DNA of 64,000 nt from Thiovibrio sp964588325 (GTDB taxonomy: Bacteria > Desulfobacterota > Desulfobulbia > Desulfobulbales > Desulfurivibrionaceae). The stretch is from assembly GCA_964588325.1 (NCBI GenBank), contig CAZPOR010000011.1, positions 60,532-124,531 of the forward strand, in the 5' to 3' direction. Positions 1 to 9,029 of the stretch are shown in pieces. Position 1 is the first letter of the stretch. Each line of letters opens with the position of its first letter. A program made the position numbers and the translations under genes. A model generated the notes under the pieces. That model saw nothing but the letters and a program-made list of their open reading frames with translations. It did no database searches and was not told the origin of the DNA.

Positions 1-559
1 CTCCCGCCACAATGAACTTTCCGGCAGCGACAAGCAGAACAAGTCCTGCAATGCACGAAAGAACAACCAGCCATCCTCGATGTTCACCAAGAATTTCATC
101 CGCGGCACTTCGTTGCTTTCGTGCCTCGACAATGGTCGCCACAAGCCAAGCGAAAAACATGCCCAACATTAACAGGCCGTCAAACTTGGAAAGTTCGCCA
201 TCCAGAAACATAATTCCCGTAATTACAGGAATCAGCAATCCCACGGGGAAATCCCGCTTTACGCTGTCACGAGAACTTTTGATTCCGGAAATTAATAAAG
301 CAAGACCGAGAATCAGGGCAACATTCACAATGTTACTGCCAAGGACGTCGCCGAGAGAAATTTGGGGCTTTCCCGCCAGAGCGGAATTTATCGCGACTGA
401 CAATTCCGGGGTTGATGTTGCGAATGCGGCAACGGTTGCGCCGATAATCCCCGGCGTAACTCGCGCCCAATGAGCCAGGCCGACTATGCCGCGGACAAAA
501 AGCTCGCCGCCGATGCCGGCGCATGCAACCCCCAAAAGCAACGCGGTGTAATCGTTCAT
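1..559 (-). CDS. Calcium/sodium antiporter (CaCA family), C-terminus cut off by window edge
   Basis: The open frame begins with ATG at 559-557, preceded by a GGAAGGGGG Shine-Dalgarno, and runs off the left edge without a stop (about 186 codons visible). The protein is hydrophobic. It carries the alpha-1 repeat signature of the Ca2+/cation antiporter family: GATVAAFATSTPELSVA (about residues 39-55) followed by LGDVLGSNIVNVALILGLA. The conserved acidic residue in the PEL context is the usual ion ligand. The family exchanges Ca2+ for Na+ or H+ across the inner membrane. The second alpha repeat lies outside the window. It is on the same strand as the antiporters downstream, but a 97-nt gap separates them, so shared transcription is uncertain. 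Confidence 0.85.
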   Translation of the reverse strand, partial: MNDYTALLLGVACAGIGGELFVRGIVGLAHWARVTPGIIGATVAAFATSTPELSVAINSALAGKPQISLGDVLGSNIVNVALILGLALLISGIKSSRDSVKRDFPVGLLIPVITGIMFLDGELSKFDGLLMLGMFFAWLVATIVEARKQRSAADEILGEHRGWLVVLSCIAGLVLLVAAGKFIVAG

Positions 560-656
560 ATCCCCCTTCCTGAAAGTAAACTGCCACCGCAAGCCCGGAG
601 GTTTACCGGTTGGTTATTGTTTTATGAATGTCTGTAGTTTTCTCTGGAGCAACCGT

Positions 657-2936
657 TTAGCTGCCTTGTTCGTGCTCCAGCCAGCGTCTGAACTGGCGGA
701 TTCGTTCGGGAGTCCCCAGTACGAGCAACTCCGCCCCTTTGGTGAGGCGCTCGCGGCCAGCCGGATTGACGACCTTGTGACCGGCGCGGTCTATCCCGAC
801 CACCAGCACACTTGTCTGCTGCTGAATCTGCAGTTCGGCCAATGATCTGCCGACGCAGGGCCCCGCGGTAACGACAACTCTCTCCAGGTGGGCTTGATCA
901 AAATCGGACACCTCTTCCGGACCTTTCACCTGACCGAGCCCCGACCGTGCGGCATCGATCTGTTCTTGCGTTCCAAGCAGGAGCAGCCGGTCGCCGGTAT
1001 AGATCGCCTGCGTCGGCCTCGGCGCTATGATCATATGCCCCTGCCGGTCGATTTCCACTATGGAGGCCCCAAAGCGTGAACGCACCCGCAGTTCGGCAAT
1101 ACTGTGGCCGGAGCAGACCGCCCTCTCCGGCACGATGTATTCTTGAACGCGCAGAATCCACCCGCCGGAATCTTCCATCCATAACCTGTGATGCGGGCTT
1201 TCAGGGGTATGCGTCTCGGCAAAAACCTCCTGGAGCGAAATTTGCCATCTGCTGTGCCAGTCGATGAGGCGGCGCGAAAAAACGATGAGGACAATTGTGA
1301 GCACCGCCATGATTCCCAACCACCACCAACGAGACAGCGACTCAATCGGCAAAATCTGCACGAGCCAGTACGCGAGACCAACAGCGCATATCGTTTTGAT
1401 GCTGTTTGCGATGAGCAACTTAGGGAGCCGGATACGAGCCGTGGTCAGTCCGGCAAAGATCATCGCCAGGGCACCGAGTTGGCGCCAGATGGCGATAAGC
1501 GGCACCAGCACCAGGACACCGATGGCCGTCCAGAAAAGGAGCCCCAACATCGCCGGCGTCAACCCTTTGTCGAGCAGGCTCTGCTGTAAAGCCGCCAATA
1601 TCTTTTCGGAAAACGCCAGCAGGCCGGTGACGAACAAAATCTCCAGGGCGACCTGCAACACCGTCTTCTTGCTCAGTTGCCACCACAGTTGTCCTGCTTG
1701 CATGTTCCCGAGCTGCGCCAGCCAGAGGTGGTAGACCTCCAGCATGCGGTTCAACCAGCGCGGCTCAATTTTCTCGATTCCTTGCAAGAGCGGTTCGGCA
1801 TGGCGATTGATCACCGGCGTGAGCAAGACGGTGAGGATGGATACCCCGACGGTGACCGGGTAGTACTCCGGTGGCAGCACATGCGCTCCTACCCCCAGTT
1901 GCGCGATGACAAAGGTGAATTCCCCCAACGGCATTAAGAGGAGTCCGGCCCGGCGCGCATCACGGGGCGGTGTGCCGAGCACCATCAAAGCAAACCCGGT
2001 GGAGAGAGAGCGAATCACCATGATAAAAATGGTCAGAGCCACGATCCAATGCCATACCCCGAACATCAGGTTCACATCGATCATCATGCCAATGGAGACG
2101 AAGAAGACGCTGCTGAACATGTCGCGCATGCCGCCGAAAGCTTTCTCCACCCCACTTTTTTGCGGCATCTCGGCGACGATGGTGCCGAGAAGAAAGGCGC
2201 CGAGGGCAAGCGAATACCCCGCCTTCACCGCCATGAGCGCCATCAGAAAAAGGATGCCGGCAACGATGATCGTCTGCAATTCTGGGTCAGCTTTGACGTT
2301 GAGTCGCCGCAAAAGAACCGGAACCAAAGAGAGACCGGCCATGACGAGCAGCACAACGAAAGCGCCCATGCTGGTCAACAGATTCCCTATGTTCAGTGAC
2401 TCGGCACCGAAGGAAGTGACCTGCGAGCCGAGAACAGCGAGCATCATGACAGCAACAATGTCCTCCAGTACGGTGATGCCTTGCGCCAGTTGGCCCGGAC
2501 GCTCGTGATTGAGGTTGAGCTCCCGGACAACCTTGGCGATGACGGCCGAACTGGAAACCATGAACATGGCTGCCATGAAGAGGCTTTGCGCGGAATTCCA
2601 GCCGAGCACTTTTCCCAGCAGATGCGTCAGGTTGAGTACAAAAAAAGCACCGAGCCCCGTCGCCAAAAGCATCGGGAGCCCCATCTTGTGCAGCTTGGTG
2701 AGACTCAACCCCAGACCGATGCCGAACATGAGGAAAACTAGGCCCACCAGAGAGAGCGTCTCAATCCGCCCCACATCGAGGATCAAGGAAAATGGCGGGG
2801 TGAAGGGGCCGACGAGGATGCCGGCAAGAATATAGCCGACAATCACCGACAAGCCGATGCGCTTGCACAACGCACCGGCGATGCCGGCCCCGAGAAGGAC
2901 AATGGCAAGATCCTGAATAAAGTTAATACCGTCCAT
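657..2936 (-). CDS. Kef/CPA2-type cation:proton antiporter with two C-terminal TrkA-C (RCK_C) domains
   Basis: This 759-residue protein has an N-terminal Na_H_exchanger domain of about 12-13 membrane segments (about residues 5-390; GYILAGILVGP and LGAFLLGTIVAEMPQ are typical of the CPA2 family). A second hydrophobic region follows (about 430-590). Two RCK_C-type cytoplasmic domains lie at about 620-675 and 685-755, each with the GxxLLLLGTxEQI-like ending. There is no TrkA-N nucleotide-binding domain, so gating by NAD(H) is not expected. The ATG at 2936 is chosen because it has a GAGGCAG ribosome site and starts MDGINFIQDLAIVLLG at the first membrane helix. The in-frame extension up to 3140 has no family-like sequence. 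The likely role is K+ or Na+/H+ exchange at the inner membrane. Confidence 0.88.
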   Translation of the reverse strand: MDGINFIQDLAIVLLGAGIAGALCKRIGLSVIVGYILAGILVGPFTPPFSLILDVGRIETLSLVGLVFLMFGIGLGLSLTKLHKMGLPMLLATGLGAFFVLNLTHLLGKVLGWNSAQSLFMAAMFMVSSSAVIAKVVRELNLNHERPGQLAQGITVLEDIVAVMMLAVLGSQVTSFGAESLNIGNLLTSMGAFVVLLVMAGLSLVPVLLRRLNVKADPELQTIIVAGILFLMALMAVKAGYSLALGAFLLGTIVAEMPQKSGVEKAFGGMRDMFSSVFFVSIGMMIDVNLMFGVWHWIVALTIFIMVIRSLSTGFALMVLGTPPRDARRAGLLLMPLGEFTFVIAQLGVGAHVLPPEYYPVTVGVSILTVLLTPVINRHAEPLLQGIEKIEPRWLNRMLEVYHLWLAQLGNMQAGQLWWQLSKKTVLQVALEILFVTGLLAFSEKILAALQQSLLDKGLTPAMLGLLFWTAIGVLVLVPLIAIWRQLGALAMIFAGLTTARIRLPKLLIANSIKTICAVGLAYWLVQILPIESLSRWWWLGIMAVLTIVLIVFSRRLIDWHSRWQISLQEVFAETHTPESPHHRLWMEDSGGWILRVQEYIVPERAVCSGHSIAELRVRSRFGASIVEIDRQGHMIIAPRPTQAIYTGDRLLLLGTQEQIDAARSGLGQVKGPEEVSDFDQAHLERVVVTAGPCVGRSLAELQIQQQTSVLVVGIDRAGHKVVNPAGRERLTKGAELLVLGTPERIRQFRRWLEHEQGS

Positions 2937-3225
2937 CACTGCTGCCTCATGACGTTGTAAAAGAATTCCAACGGAAAAAACAAGAAGTTGTCCATAAATA
3001 ATTTTCTCGGGACTCGCGCCGGATTTTACAACGGATTTGTCCGAGACGATTGAGGAAAAGCACGGGCGTAACAGCGCTACGGCAATGATTTGCGATTGAA
3101 ACGCGGCCACAGACAGCCAAAAGCCGGATATGAGCACCACAGATGTATTTACGGACAGGCTCTGAGGACACCCCCTGTTTTTTTAAGAATATACGGGGGC
3201 AAATTATCCTCAGGCATGAAAGCCG

Positions 3226-4194
3226 TTATTCCGTGAGTTTTACGGGAGAGACAAATCCGGCGGGCTTGAGTGCAAGCACGGAACATTGTACCTGCTCAAG
3301 AATAGCCTCAGCGGTATTGCCGATAATCAACCCGGCAATGCCTGTCCGCGCAACCGTCCCCATGACAACCAAATCCGCCTGCAACTCCCCGACCAGGGCG
3401 GGTATCACCTCGCGCGCCGTTCCTTTGCGGAGATGAAAGCGGGGGGTGAGGTACTCATAAGCCTCCGCGCCGATCCGGTTCCGTAACCACTTGCCCAACT
3501 GGTACAACCCGGCCTCATGGTGCAAGCGCTCATTTTCGACATAGGTGACAACAGTGGCGGGGTTTTGACTCCATGCGCTGATTTTGCCTTCGGCAAAAGC
3601 CTCCCAGGCATGCGCCAGATGCAAGGTGGCAACCTCAGACAACGCAATCGAAGCGGAGAGACCGAGAATCTTCTGGTTGAGTTCCAGTTCCTCGTCGCGA
3701 GGCATCAGCGGGGCAAAATCGACCGCCGCGAGAATGTTGCTGTAATTAGGCTTCTCCTGCGGCTTCATCAGCCACACCGGACAAGGACATTTGCGCAACA
3801 GATGCATATCGTTACTGCGGAAGAGCCTTTTAAAAAAATCAGGCTTTTCCGCGGGCTTGATCACCAGATCGTATCCTTGGCGCAGCACAGCGCGGATAAT
3901 TTCGAGAAAAGACGTGCCGATTAACACCTCGCACTTAATTTTGAGTCGTTTCCGGTGCTGCTCGATAAACGACTCCAGACTTTGGCGATGTTCATTCGCC
4001 ATTGCAGTCTGTAACTCGATGAAATCTGGCATGTTATCAGTTGTTCCTCCTTTCCCTTCCGGGAAACGGGGGATGATATCAATAACCGTCAGTTCGGACT
4101 GATCGTTTTCAGCCAGCGTTACCGCCCGCGTCAAGGCGGATTTTTGATCCACACTCCCCTCGGATACATAGAGAATATTTTTGAATCGATTCAT
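3226..4194 (-). CDS. Tandem universal stress protein (UspE-like)
   Basis: This 322-residue soluble protein has two Usp domains in tandem, about residues 1-150 and 155-315. The second ends in the ATP-binding signature GTVARTGIAGLIIGNTAE, a G-2x-G-9x-G(S/T)-like pattern close to UspE. The first domain keeps the YVSEGSVDQKSAL opening but a degenerate nucleotide loop (RQGYDLVIKPAEKP), so ATP binding there is doubtful. The ATG at 4194 follows GGGAGT. It lies between two antiporter genes on the same strand, after a 160-nt gap that probably holds its own promoter. Usp proteins are stress-survival factors; a link with ion stress here is inferred only from neighbours. Confidence 0.88.
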   Translation of the reverse strand: MNRFKNILYVSEGSVDQKSALTRAVTLAENDQSELTVIDIIPRFPEGKGGTTDNMPDFIELQTAMANEHRQSLESFIEQHRKRLKIKCEVLIGTSFLEIIRAVLRQGYDLVIKPAEKPDFFKRLFRSNDMHLLRKCPCPVWLMKPQEKPNYSNILAAVDFAPLMPRDEELELNQKILGLSASIALSEVATLHLAHAWEAFAEGKISAWSQNPATVVTYVENERLHHEAGLYQLGKWLRNRIGAEAYEYLTPRFHLRKGTAREVIPALVGELQADLVVMGTVARTGIAGLIIGNTAEAILEQVQCSVLALKPAGFVSPVKLTE

Positions 4195-4224
4195 AAGGCG
4201 ACTCCCAAGTTGGTTTGCATACTC

Positions 4225-4271
4225 GATTCGGCATGGAGGGAATAGGCGATCCGCCGCCCCCGTGCCGAATC
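4225..4271. repeat. 9-bp inverted repeat in the DUF3124-usp intergenic gap
   Basis: GATTCGGCA at 4225-4233 is matched by its exact complement TGCCGAATC at 4263-4271, with 29 nt between. No T-run follows on the minus strand, so it is not a convincing intrinsic terminator. It lies in the 160-nt gap (4195-4354) upstream of usp and could be a regulator site or part of a terminator for the antiporter-DUF3124 operon. A TTGACC element on the minus strand lies nearby but has no good -10. Confidence 0.35.
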
Positions 4272-4354
4272 GGCATAAGGAATAAAGGTCAGGTCAACCC
4301 CCTAGTCTTGTAGGGGACATGTCGCAAAGATCGCGCATCTTCCGATGCGTAAGG

Positions 4355-4837
4355 TCAATTTGCAGTATTGATTATCTGGCCGCGCGAAGTAAAAGAGATT
4401 CCCTGCTGCGATTCCGCCCCGATCATGATGGCCTCGATTAGCACCGGATTGACAGGCTTTTTGGCGTTCCAATCGACCACGAAGTAGGCTCCGGAGCCGC
4501 CGCTTTTGTCTTTCTGCGGAACTACATACCGGATCGATTTCCGAGGCCCGAGGGAAACGGGCTTCTCCAGATATTGCCTGATGTGCTTCCCTTCAGTGTC
4601 ATAATAGTCCACGGCTGTTATGGTGACGGGGTGTTTGGCGTTGATATTCCTGATACTCAGGGTAATGGTGAGCAGGAAGGGCTGTTCCCTGTTTCCTATA
4701 TAGATATGGGAGTAGGCGGGAACATACACGGTCTGGCCTTGCGAACGAGGTATAGGTGCATCGGCCTCGGCTGTTGAAGACGAGAGAAACAAGAGCGCAA
4801 ACAGGGCCAGAATTCTCAGGCAGCGGGAGTTTTTCAT
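4355..4837 (-). CDS. DUF3124 domain protein, exported
   Basis: This 160-residue protein has an N-terminal signal peptide (KNSRCLRILALFALLFLSS, then STAEADA). The mature part resembles DUF3124: TVYVPAYSHIYIGNREQPF, TITLSIRNINAKHPVTI and AVDYYDTEGKHIRQYLEKP are its typical blocks. Function unknown; it is probably periplasmic. Its ATG overlaps the last bases of the upstream Kef-type antiporter (ATGA overlap at 4834-4837), so the two are translationally coupled and may act together in the envelope. That link is inferred from position only. Confidence 0.8.
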   Translation of the reverse strand: MKNSRCLRILALFALLFLSSSTAEADAPIPRSQGQTVYVPAYSHIYIGNREQPFLLTITLSIRNINAKHPVTITAVDYYDTEGKHIRQYLEKPVSLGPRKSIRYVVPQKDKSGGSGAYFVVDWNAKKPVNPVLIEAIMIGAESQQGISFTSRGQIINTAN

Positions 4838-6834
4838 AGCGTTTTCTCCATGACGGTGTCTGGCCGCAGTTCTTTTTCAAGAGCCTCGGCCATCTTTTTG
4901 AACGCGAGCCGTTCCTGCTTATTCCCCACCACCGCGATCAGGTCTCCCTCTGTAAAACAATACTCCGCTTTGGGGTTGGAGTGAAATTCTTTTCCGTGCA
5001 TCACTCCCACCACCGAAGCGCCCGTCTTGGTGCGGATCGCCAACCCTTTGATGCTTGCCCCGATGATGGGGCTTTCCGGGCCTATCTCCACCCAGGAGAT
5101 CTCCAGTAGATTTTTGATGGTGTTCAGTCTGGTGAGGAGGTGGTAGTTCTGCTGGGAATACATCGGCGTGTACATCTTCTGCCGAATCTCGTCGGTGTAT
5201 TGCTGAATGACCGGCACGGGGATCTCCAGATGCAGCAGGGCCTGCCTCGCGATCTCAAGCCCGGCTTCCATCTCCGGCAGCACCACCATATAGACGCCGT
5301 TTTCATACAATTGTTTTGTCTGCGCCACCCCCTCGGCCCTGGCCACGATATGCAGATCCGGGTTCAACCGGTGGGCCTGCCGGACGATGGCCTGGCTGAC
5401 CACCACCGAGGGGGTGGTGATGAGCAGGAGCTTGGCTGAAACCACATGCGAGGCCTCGATTGCCGTGGGCTGGCTCATGTCGCCGAATATCACCGGAAAA
5501 TTGGCAGCCTTGCATTCCAGCATCCGTTGATGGTTCAATTCGACGAGGACACAGGGAACGGAGAGTTCTTTCAGTATCCGGGCGATATGCTGCCCGACCC
5601 TGCCGCCGCCGGCGATGACCACATGGTCCGCGAGCCCGTGGCTGGGGAGGTTTTCCGTCTGCAGCGGCTCCGGACGGGAAAACCGCATTTTCAAGGCGTA
5701 CAGGGGAGTTGTCAGGGCCGAGGCAAGGGGGGTGGCCACCATGCTGAGCACCGACACGGCCAGAACCAGGGAGTAGAGGTTCTGGTCGATGGCCTGTGTT
5801 TCAAGGCCGACTCTGGCCAGGACAAAGGAGAACTCACCCACCTGGAAGAGCCCGAATCCCACGGCCAGGGGGACGATGTTGCCGTAGCCGAAGAGCCGGG
5901 CCAGGACGAAGAAGATTGCTCCCTTGGCAAGCCCAATCGCCAGCAGCAGAAAAAGAATCCGGTCCCAGTGCGCAAAGAGGAAGGCCGGGTCAAGGAGCAT
6001 GCCCACCGAGGTGAAAAACAGCAATCCGAAGATGTCCCGCAGCGGGATGATGTCGCTCAGCGCCTGGTGGCCGTAGTCGGATTCGCTGAGCACCATGCCG
6101 GCGACAAAGGCGCCGAAGGCGAAGGAGAGGCCGAAAAGATGGGTGGCGTAGCCGATCCCCAGGCCGATTGCCGTGATGGAGAGGATGAAGAGTTCCCTGG
6201 AGTTCCACTGGGCGACCGTGCCCAGCAGCCAAGGGAGAATTTTCGTGCCCAGATAGAGCATCACCACGAGGAAGATGATCGATTTGCCCACCGCCACGGC
6301 CAGCAAGGGCAACCCTGCCTCGGGGTTGCCCAGTTGCGGCAGGATGATCATCATCGGGATCACGGCCAGATCCTGAACGATGAGGATGCCGATCATCACC
6401 CGGCTGGAAAGGGTGCCCATGAGCCCTTTGCCGGTCAGGGTCTTGAGGGTGACCATGGTGCTGGACAGGGAGATCAGGGCGCCGAACCAGAGGGCCTGGG
6501 CCGGAGGATAGCCGAAATACCTGGCAAGGGCGAAGCCGAAGGCGATGCTGAGCAGGATCTGGATCGGGGTGCCGAACAGAGCGATTTTGCGGACGGGTTT
6601 GAGTTCGCTTAAGGAAAATTCCAGGCCGAGGGCAAAGAGCAGCAGGGCCACGCCGATCTCGGCCAGCATTTCGATTTCATGGATGTCGCCGACGGTGACG
6701 CCCCCGGTATACGGTCCCACCACGACACCGGCGAGGATGTAGCCCAGAATCAGCGGCTGCTTGAGCCGTTGGGCGATGAGCGCTCCGATCAGGGCGGCCA
6801 CCACGATGATGACGATGTCGGCAACTATCCCCAT
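4834..6834 (-). CDS. Kef-type monovalent cation:proton antiporter with TrkA-N and TrkA-C domains (YbaL/KefC-like)
   Basis: This 666-residue protein contains a Na_H_exchanger membrane domain (about residues 1-385, GYILAGVVVGPYTGG near the N-terminus). A TrkA-N Rossmann domain follows (about 405-525; GGGRVGQHIARIL is the nucleotide-binding glycine loop), then a TrkA-C domain (about 570-655, ending LIAVVGNKQERLAF). This order is that of YbaL/KefB/KefC, which exchange K+ for H+ under nucleotide or redox control. The ATG at 6834 follows AGGGAATCCGC and starts MGIVADIVIIVVAALIGALI. It begins 21 nt after the YbeY-PdxJ stop and is coupled to the DUF3124 gene downstream. Confidence 0.9.
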   Translation of the reverse strand: MGIVADIVIIVVAALIGALIAQRLKQPLILGYILAGVVVGPYTGGVTVGDIHEIEMLAEIGVALLLFALGLEFSLSELKPVRKIALFGTPIQILLSIAFGFALARYFGYPPAQALWFGALISLSSTMVTLKTLTGKGLMGTLSSRVMIGILIVQDLAVIPMMIILPQLGNPEAGLPLLAVAVGKSIIFLVVMLYLGTKILPWLLGTVAQWNSRELFILSITAIGLGIGYATHLFGLSFAFGAFVAGMVLSESDYGHQALSDIIPLRDIFGLLFFTSVGMLLDPAFLFAHWDRILFLLLAIGLAKGAIFFVLARLFGYGNIVPLAVGFGLFQVGEFSFVLARVGLETQAIDQNLYSLVLAVSVLSMVATPLASALTTPLYALKMRFSRPEPLQTENLPSHGLADHVVIAGGGRVGQHIARILKELSVPCVLVELNHQRMLECKAANFPVIFGDMSQPTAIEASHVVSAKLLLITTPSVVVSQAIVRQAHRLNPDLHIVARAEGVAQTKQLYENGVYMVVLPEMEAGLEIARQALLHLEIPVPVIQQYTDEIRQKMYTPMYSQQNYHLLTRLNTIKNLLEISWVEIGPESPIIGASIKGLAIRTKTGASVVGVMHGKEFHSNPKAEYCFTEGDLIAVVGNKQERLAFKKMAEALEKELRPDTVMEKTL

Positions 6835-6855
6835 GCGGATTCCCTATATTCTCAA

Positions 6856-8031
6856 CTATCTCGCTGGCAGCAAAGCCAGCATCTCCCGCACCGCCTGATC
6901 GAGGCCGACGAAGATGGCCCGCGCCATGATCGCATGGCCGATGCTCAACTCCTCGATGGTGCCCAAGGCGGCCACCCGCCGGGTGTTCAGGTAGTTGAGG
7001 CCGTGTCCGGCATTGACCCGCAGCCCCATTTCATACGCCTCTTCCGCCGCCGTGGCGATGAGGGCGAATTCCTGGTCCCGTTTCTGTTCCGTTGCCGCGT
7101 CGCAGTAGCGGCCGGTGTGGATCTCGACAAAGGTCGCCCCCACCTCGTGCGCTGCATTGATCTGTTTGGTGTCCGGATCGATGAACAGGCTCACCGGGAT
7201 GCCTGCCTTGCGCATCCGTTCGATGACCTCCTGGAGCCTCTTTTTTTGTCCGGCCACGTTGAGGCCGCCTTCGGTGGTCAGCTCCTTGCGTTTTTCTGGA
7301 ACCAGAGTGATCATGTCCGGCTTGATCTCCAGGGCGATGTCGATGATTTCCTCGGTGGCCCCCATCTCCAGGTTGAGCTTGGTTTTCACCGTCTGCCGGA
7401 GCAGCCGCACGTCCCGGTCCTGGATGTGCCTGCGGTCTTCGCGGAGATGGACGACAATGCCCTGGGCTCCGGCCAGTTCGCAGATACCCGCGGCCAGAAT
7501 CGGGTCCGGTTCTGTAATGCCCCGGGCCTGCCGCAGGGTGGCGACATGATCGACATTGATGGCAAGAGTGACCATTTTTCCTCTCCTTTCTTCTGCTGAT
7601 AGTTGGTTCAAAAGCTGTTTTTCCCGCTCGGCCATGGCGTGTGCCTCACTGCGGGAGCGTTCGTGGTCAAGCCCCAGCAGGTGCAGCAACCCGTGGATCA
7701 GAAGGATCGTCACCCGCTGGTGCAGGGTCACCCCGTCGGTCACGGCTTCCCGGGACGCGGTGTCCAGAGAGATGATCACATCGCCCAAGAGTTCCGTGGG
7801 CAGATGTTCTCCTCCTCCTTCCTGCATGGCAAAGGCCAGAACGTTGGTCGGTCCTTTTTTGTTGCGGTACTGCTCGTTGAGCTGCGCCATGCCGGGATCG
7901 TCAAGCAGGAGGATGCTCAATTCGCTCCGTGCGCGACCGCAGAGGGCGAGCAATTTTTCGGCCCGCTGCCGGAGCTGATGCAGGCTGATGGGCGGGGGCG
8001 CGGCCGTCTGGCTGGTGATGAGCACGGGCAT
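6856..8031 (-). CDS. ybeY-pdxJ: Fused YbeY endoribonuclease - PdxJ pyridoxine 5'-phosphate synthase
   Basis: One 391-codon frame encodes two complete enzymes. Residues 1-152 are YbeY (rRNA maturation/quality-control endoribonuclease), with the zinc motif HGLLHLLGLDHERS. Residues 153-391 are PdxJ, which condenses 1-deoxyxylulose 5-phosphate with 3-amino-1-hydroxyacetone phosphate in B6 synthesis. The PdxJ part begins MVTLAINVDHVATLRQARG, exactly where free-standing PdxJ starts, and is of normal length (239 residues). The junction codons (SAEERRGK) include GAAAGGAGAGG, a near-perfect Shine-Dalgarno ending four bases before the PdxJ ATG at 7575. PdxJ may therefore also be made alone by internal initiation. 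It sits 11 nt after phoH and 21 nt before the antiporter. Confidence 0.93.
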   Translation of the reverse strand: MPVLITSQTAAPPPISLHQLRQRAEKLLALCGRARSELSILLLDDPGMAQLNEQYRNKKGPTNVLAFAMQEGGGEHLPTELLGDVIISLDTASREAVTDGVTLHQRVTILLIHGLLHLLGLDHERSRSEAHAMAEREKQLLNQLSAEERRGKMVTLAINVDHVATLRQARGITEPDPILAAGICELAGAQGIVVHLREDRRHIQDRDVRLLRQTVKTKLNLEMGATEEIIDIALEIKPDMITLVPEKRKELTTEGGLNVAGQKKRLQEVIERMRKAGIPVSLFIDPDTKQINAAHEVGATFVEIHTGRYCDAATEQKRDQEFALIATAAEEAYEMGLRVNAGHGLNYLNTRRVAALGTIEELSIGHAIMARAIFVGLDQAVREMLALLPAR

Positions 8032-8042
8032 GATGGGAGGTC

Positions 8043-9029
8043 TCAGTGTTTCCTGGGGGTTGTCCGGCGGGGCGGCGGCAGGGTTTCCTTTGCGGCGTAG
8101 GCGAGGATGATCTCCTGCACCAGCCGGTGGCGAACCACGTCCACCTCGGAGAATTCGTTGAAGGAGATGCCCTTGATATCTTTGAGTATCCTGGCTGCCT
8201 CGATGAGCCCGGATTGCCTGCGGTCCGGCAGGTCGATCTGGGTGATGTCCCCGGTGATTACCGCTTGGGAGTTAAAGCCCAGCCGGGTCAGGAACATCTT
8301 CATCTGCTCATGCGTGGTGTTCTGGGCCTCGTCCAGGATGACAAAGGCGTTACTGAGCGTCCGGCCGCGCATGAAAGCCAGGGGCGCGATCTCGATGGAT
8401 CCTTCTTCGATGAGGTCAGCAACCTTGCCCCTCCCCAGCATGGCATTCAAGGCATCGTGCAGAGGGCGCAGATAGGGATTGACCTTCTGGGCCAGATCGC
8501 CGGGGAGAAAGCCCAGCCGCTCGCCCGCCTCCACCGCGGGCCGGGCCAGGATGATGGAGCGGACCTGCTTGGAGACAAAGGCGGAAACCGCCATGGCCAC
8601 GGCAAGGTAGGTTTTGCCGGTGCCTGCCGGGCCGATGCCGAAGACAATGTCGTTGGTCCGGATATTGTCGATGTAGAGCTTCTGGTTGATGCTTTTGGGC
8701 GAGATCACCTTCTGCTCGGCGGTGATGTACACCTTGTCGAGGAAGATCTCTTTGAGGTTCGCCTTGGGTGAGGCCTGGAGGATCCGCAGGGCATAGGCGA
8801 CATCCGAGGGATACACCGGATAGCCAGCGCGCACCAATCCCTGGAGTTTGTCGATGGCCGAGGCCGTCAGCTCCACCTCGTGTTTCGGCCCGCTGACGGT
8901 GAGCTGGCTGCCCCGCACCTGGATGGTGACTCCGGCGCCCTCCTCAAGAACGGCGAGGTTCTTGTTCAGGTCGCCGTAAAGCAGCAGGGCGGTAGTGTTG
9001 TCGGCCAGGGCGATGTCGCGTTTGATCAA
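8043..9029 (-). CDS. phoH: PhoH family ATPase (YbeZ-like)
   Basis: This 328-residue cytoplasmic protein has the PhoH core: Walker A GPAGTGKTYLA (about residues 132-142), ILARPAVEAGERLGFLPGD, FVILDEAQNTTHEQMKMFLTR as Walker B, and VITGDITQIDLP as sensor motif. The N-terminal ~100 residues are the usual PhoH extension. PhoH/YbeZ proteins are RNA-related ATPases that act with YbeY, and YbeY follows 11 nt downstream as in E. coli ybeZ-ybeY. Its ATG overlaps the stop of the upstream dsbA-like gene by 4 nt, so the two are probably coupled. Confidence 0.93.
   Translation of the reverse strand: MIKRDIALADNTTALLLYGDLNKNLAVLEEGAGVTIQVRGSQLTVSGPKHEVELTASAIDKLQGLVRAGYPVYPSDVAYALRILQASPKANLKEIFLDKVYITAEQKVISPKSINQKLYIDNIRTNDIVFGIGPAGTGKTYLAVAMAVSAFVSKQVRSIILARPAVEAGERLGFLPGDLAQKVNPYLRPLHDALNAMLGRGKVADLIEEGSIEIAPLAFMRGRTLSNAFVILDEAQNTTHEQMKMFLTRLGFNSQAVITGDITQIDLPDRRQSGLIEAARILKDIKGISFNEFSEVDVVRHRLVQEIILAYAAKETLPPPRRTTPRKH

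Noticed and set aside
4225..4271. Inverted repeat as an intrinsic terminator of the antiporter-DUF3124 operon
   Set aside because: The loop is 29 nt and no T-run follows on the minus strand, so it is kept only as an inverted repeat.
5446..6612. 388-codon plus-strand frame opposite the Kef antiporter
   Set aside because: Rich in charged residues with no family features, and fully opposite a clear membrane transporter gene.
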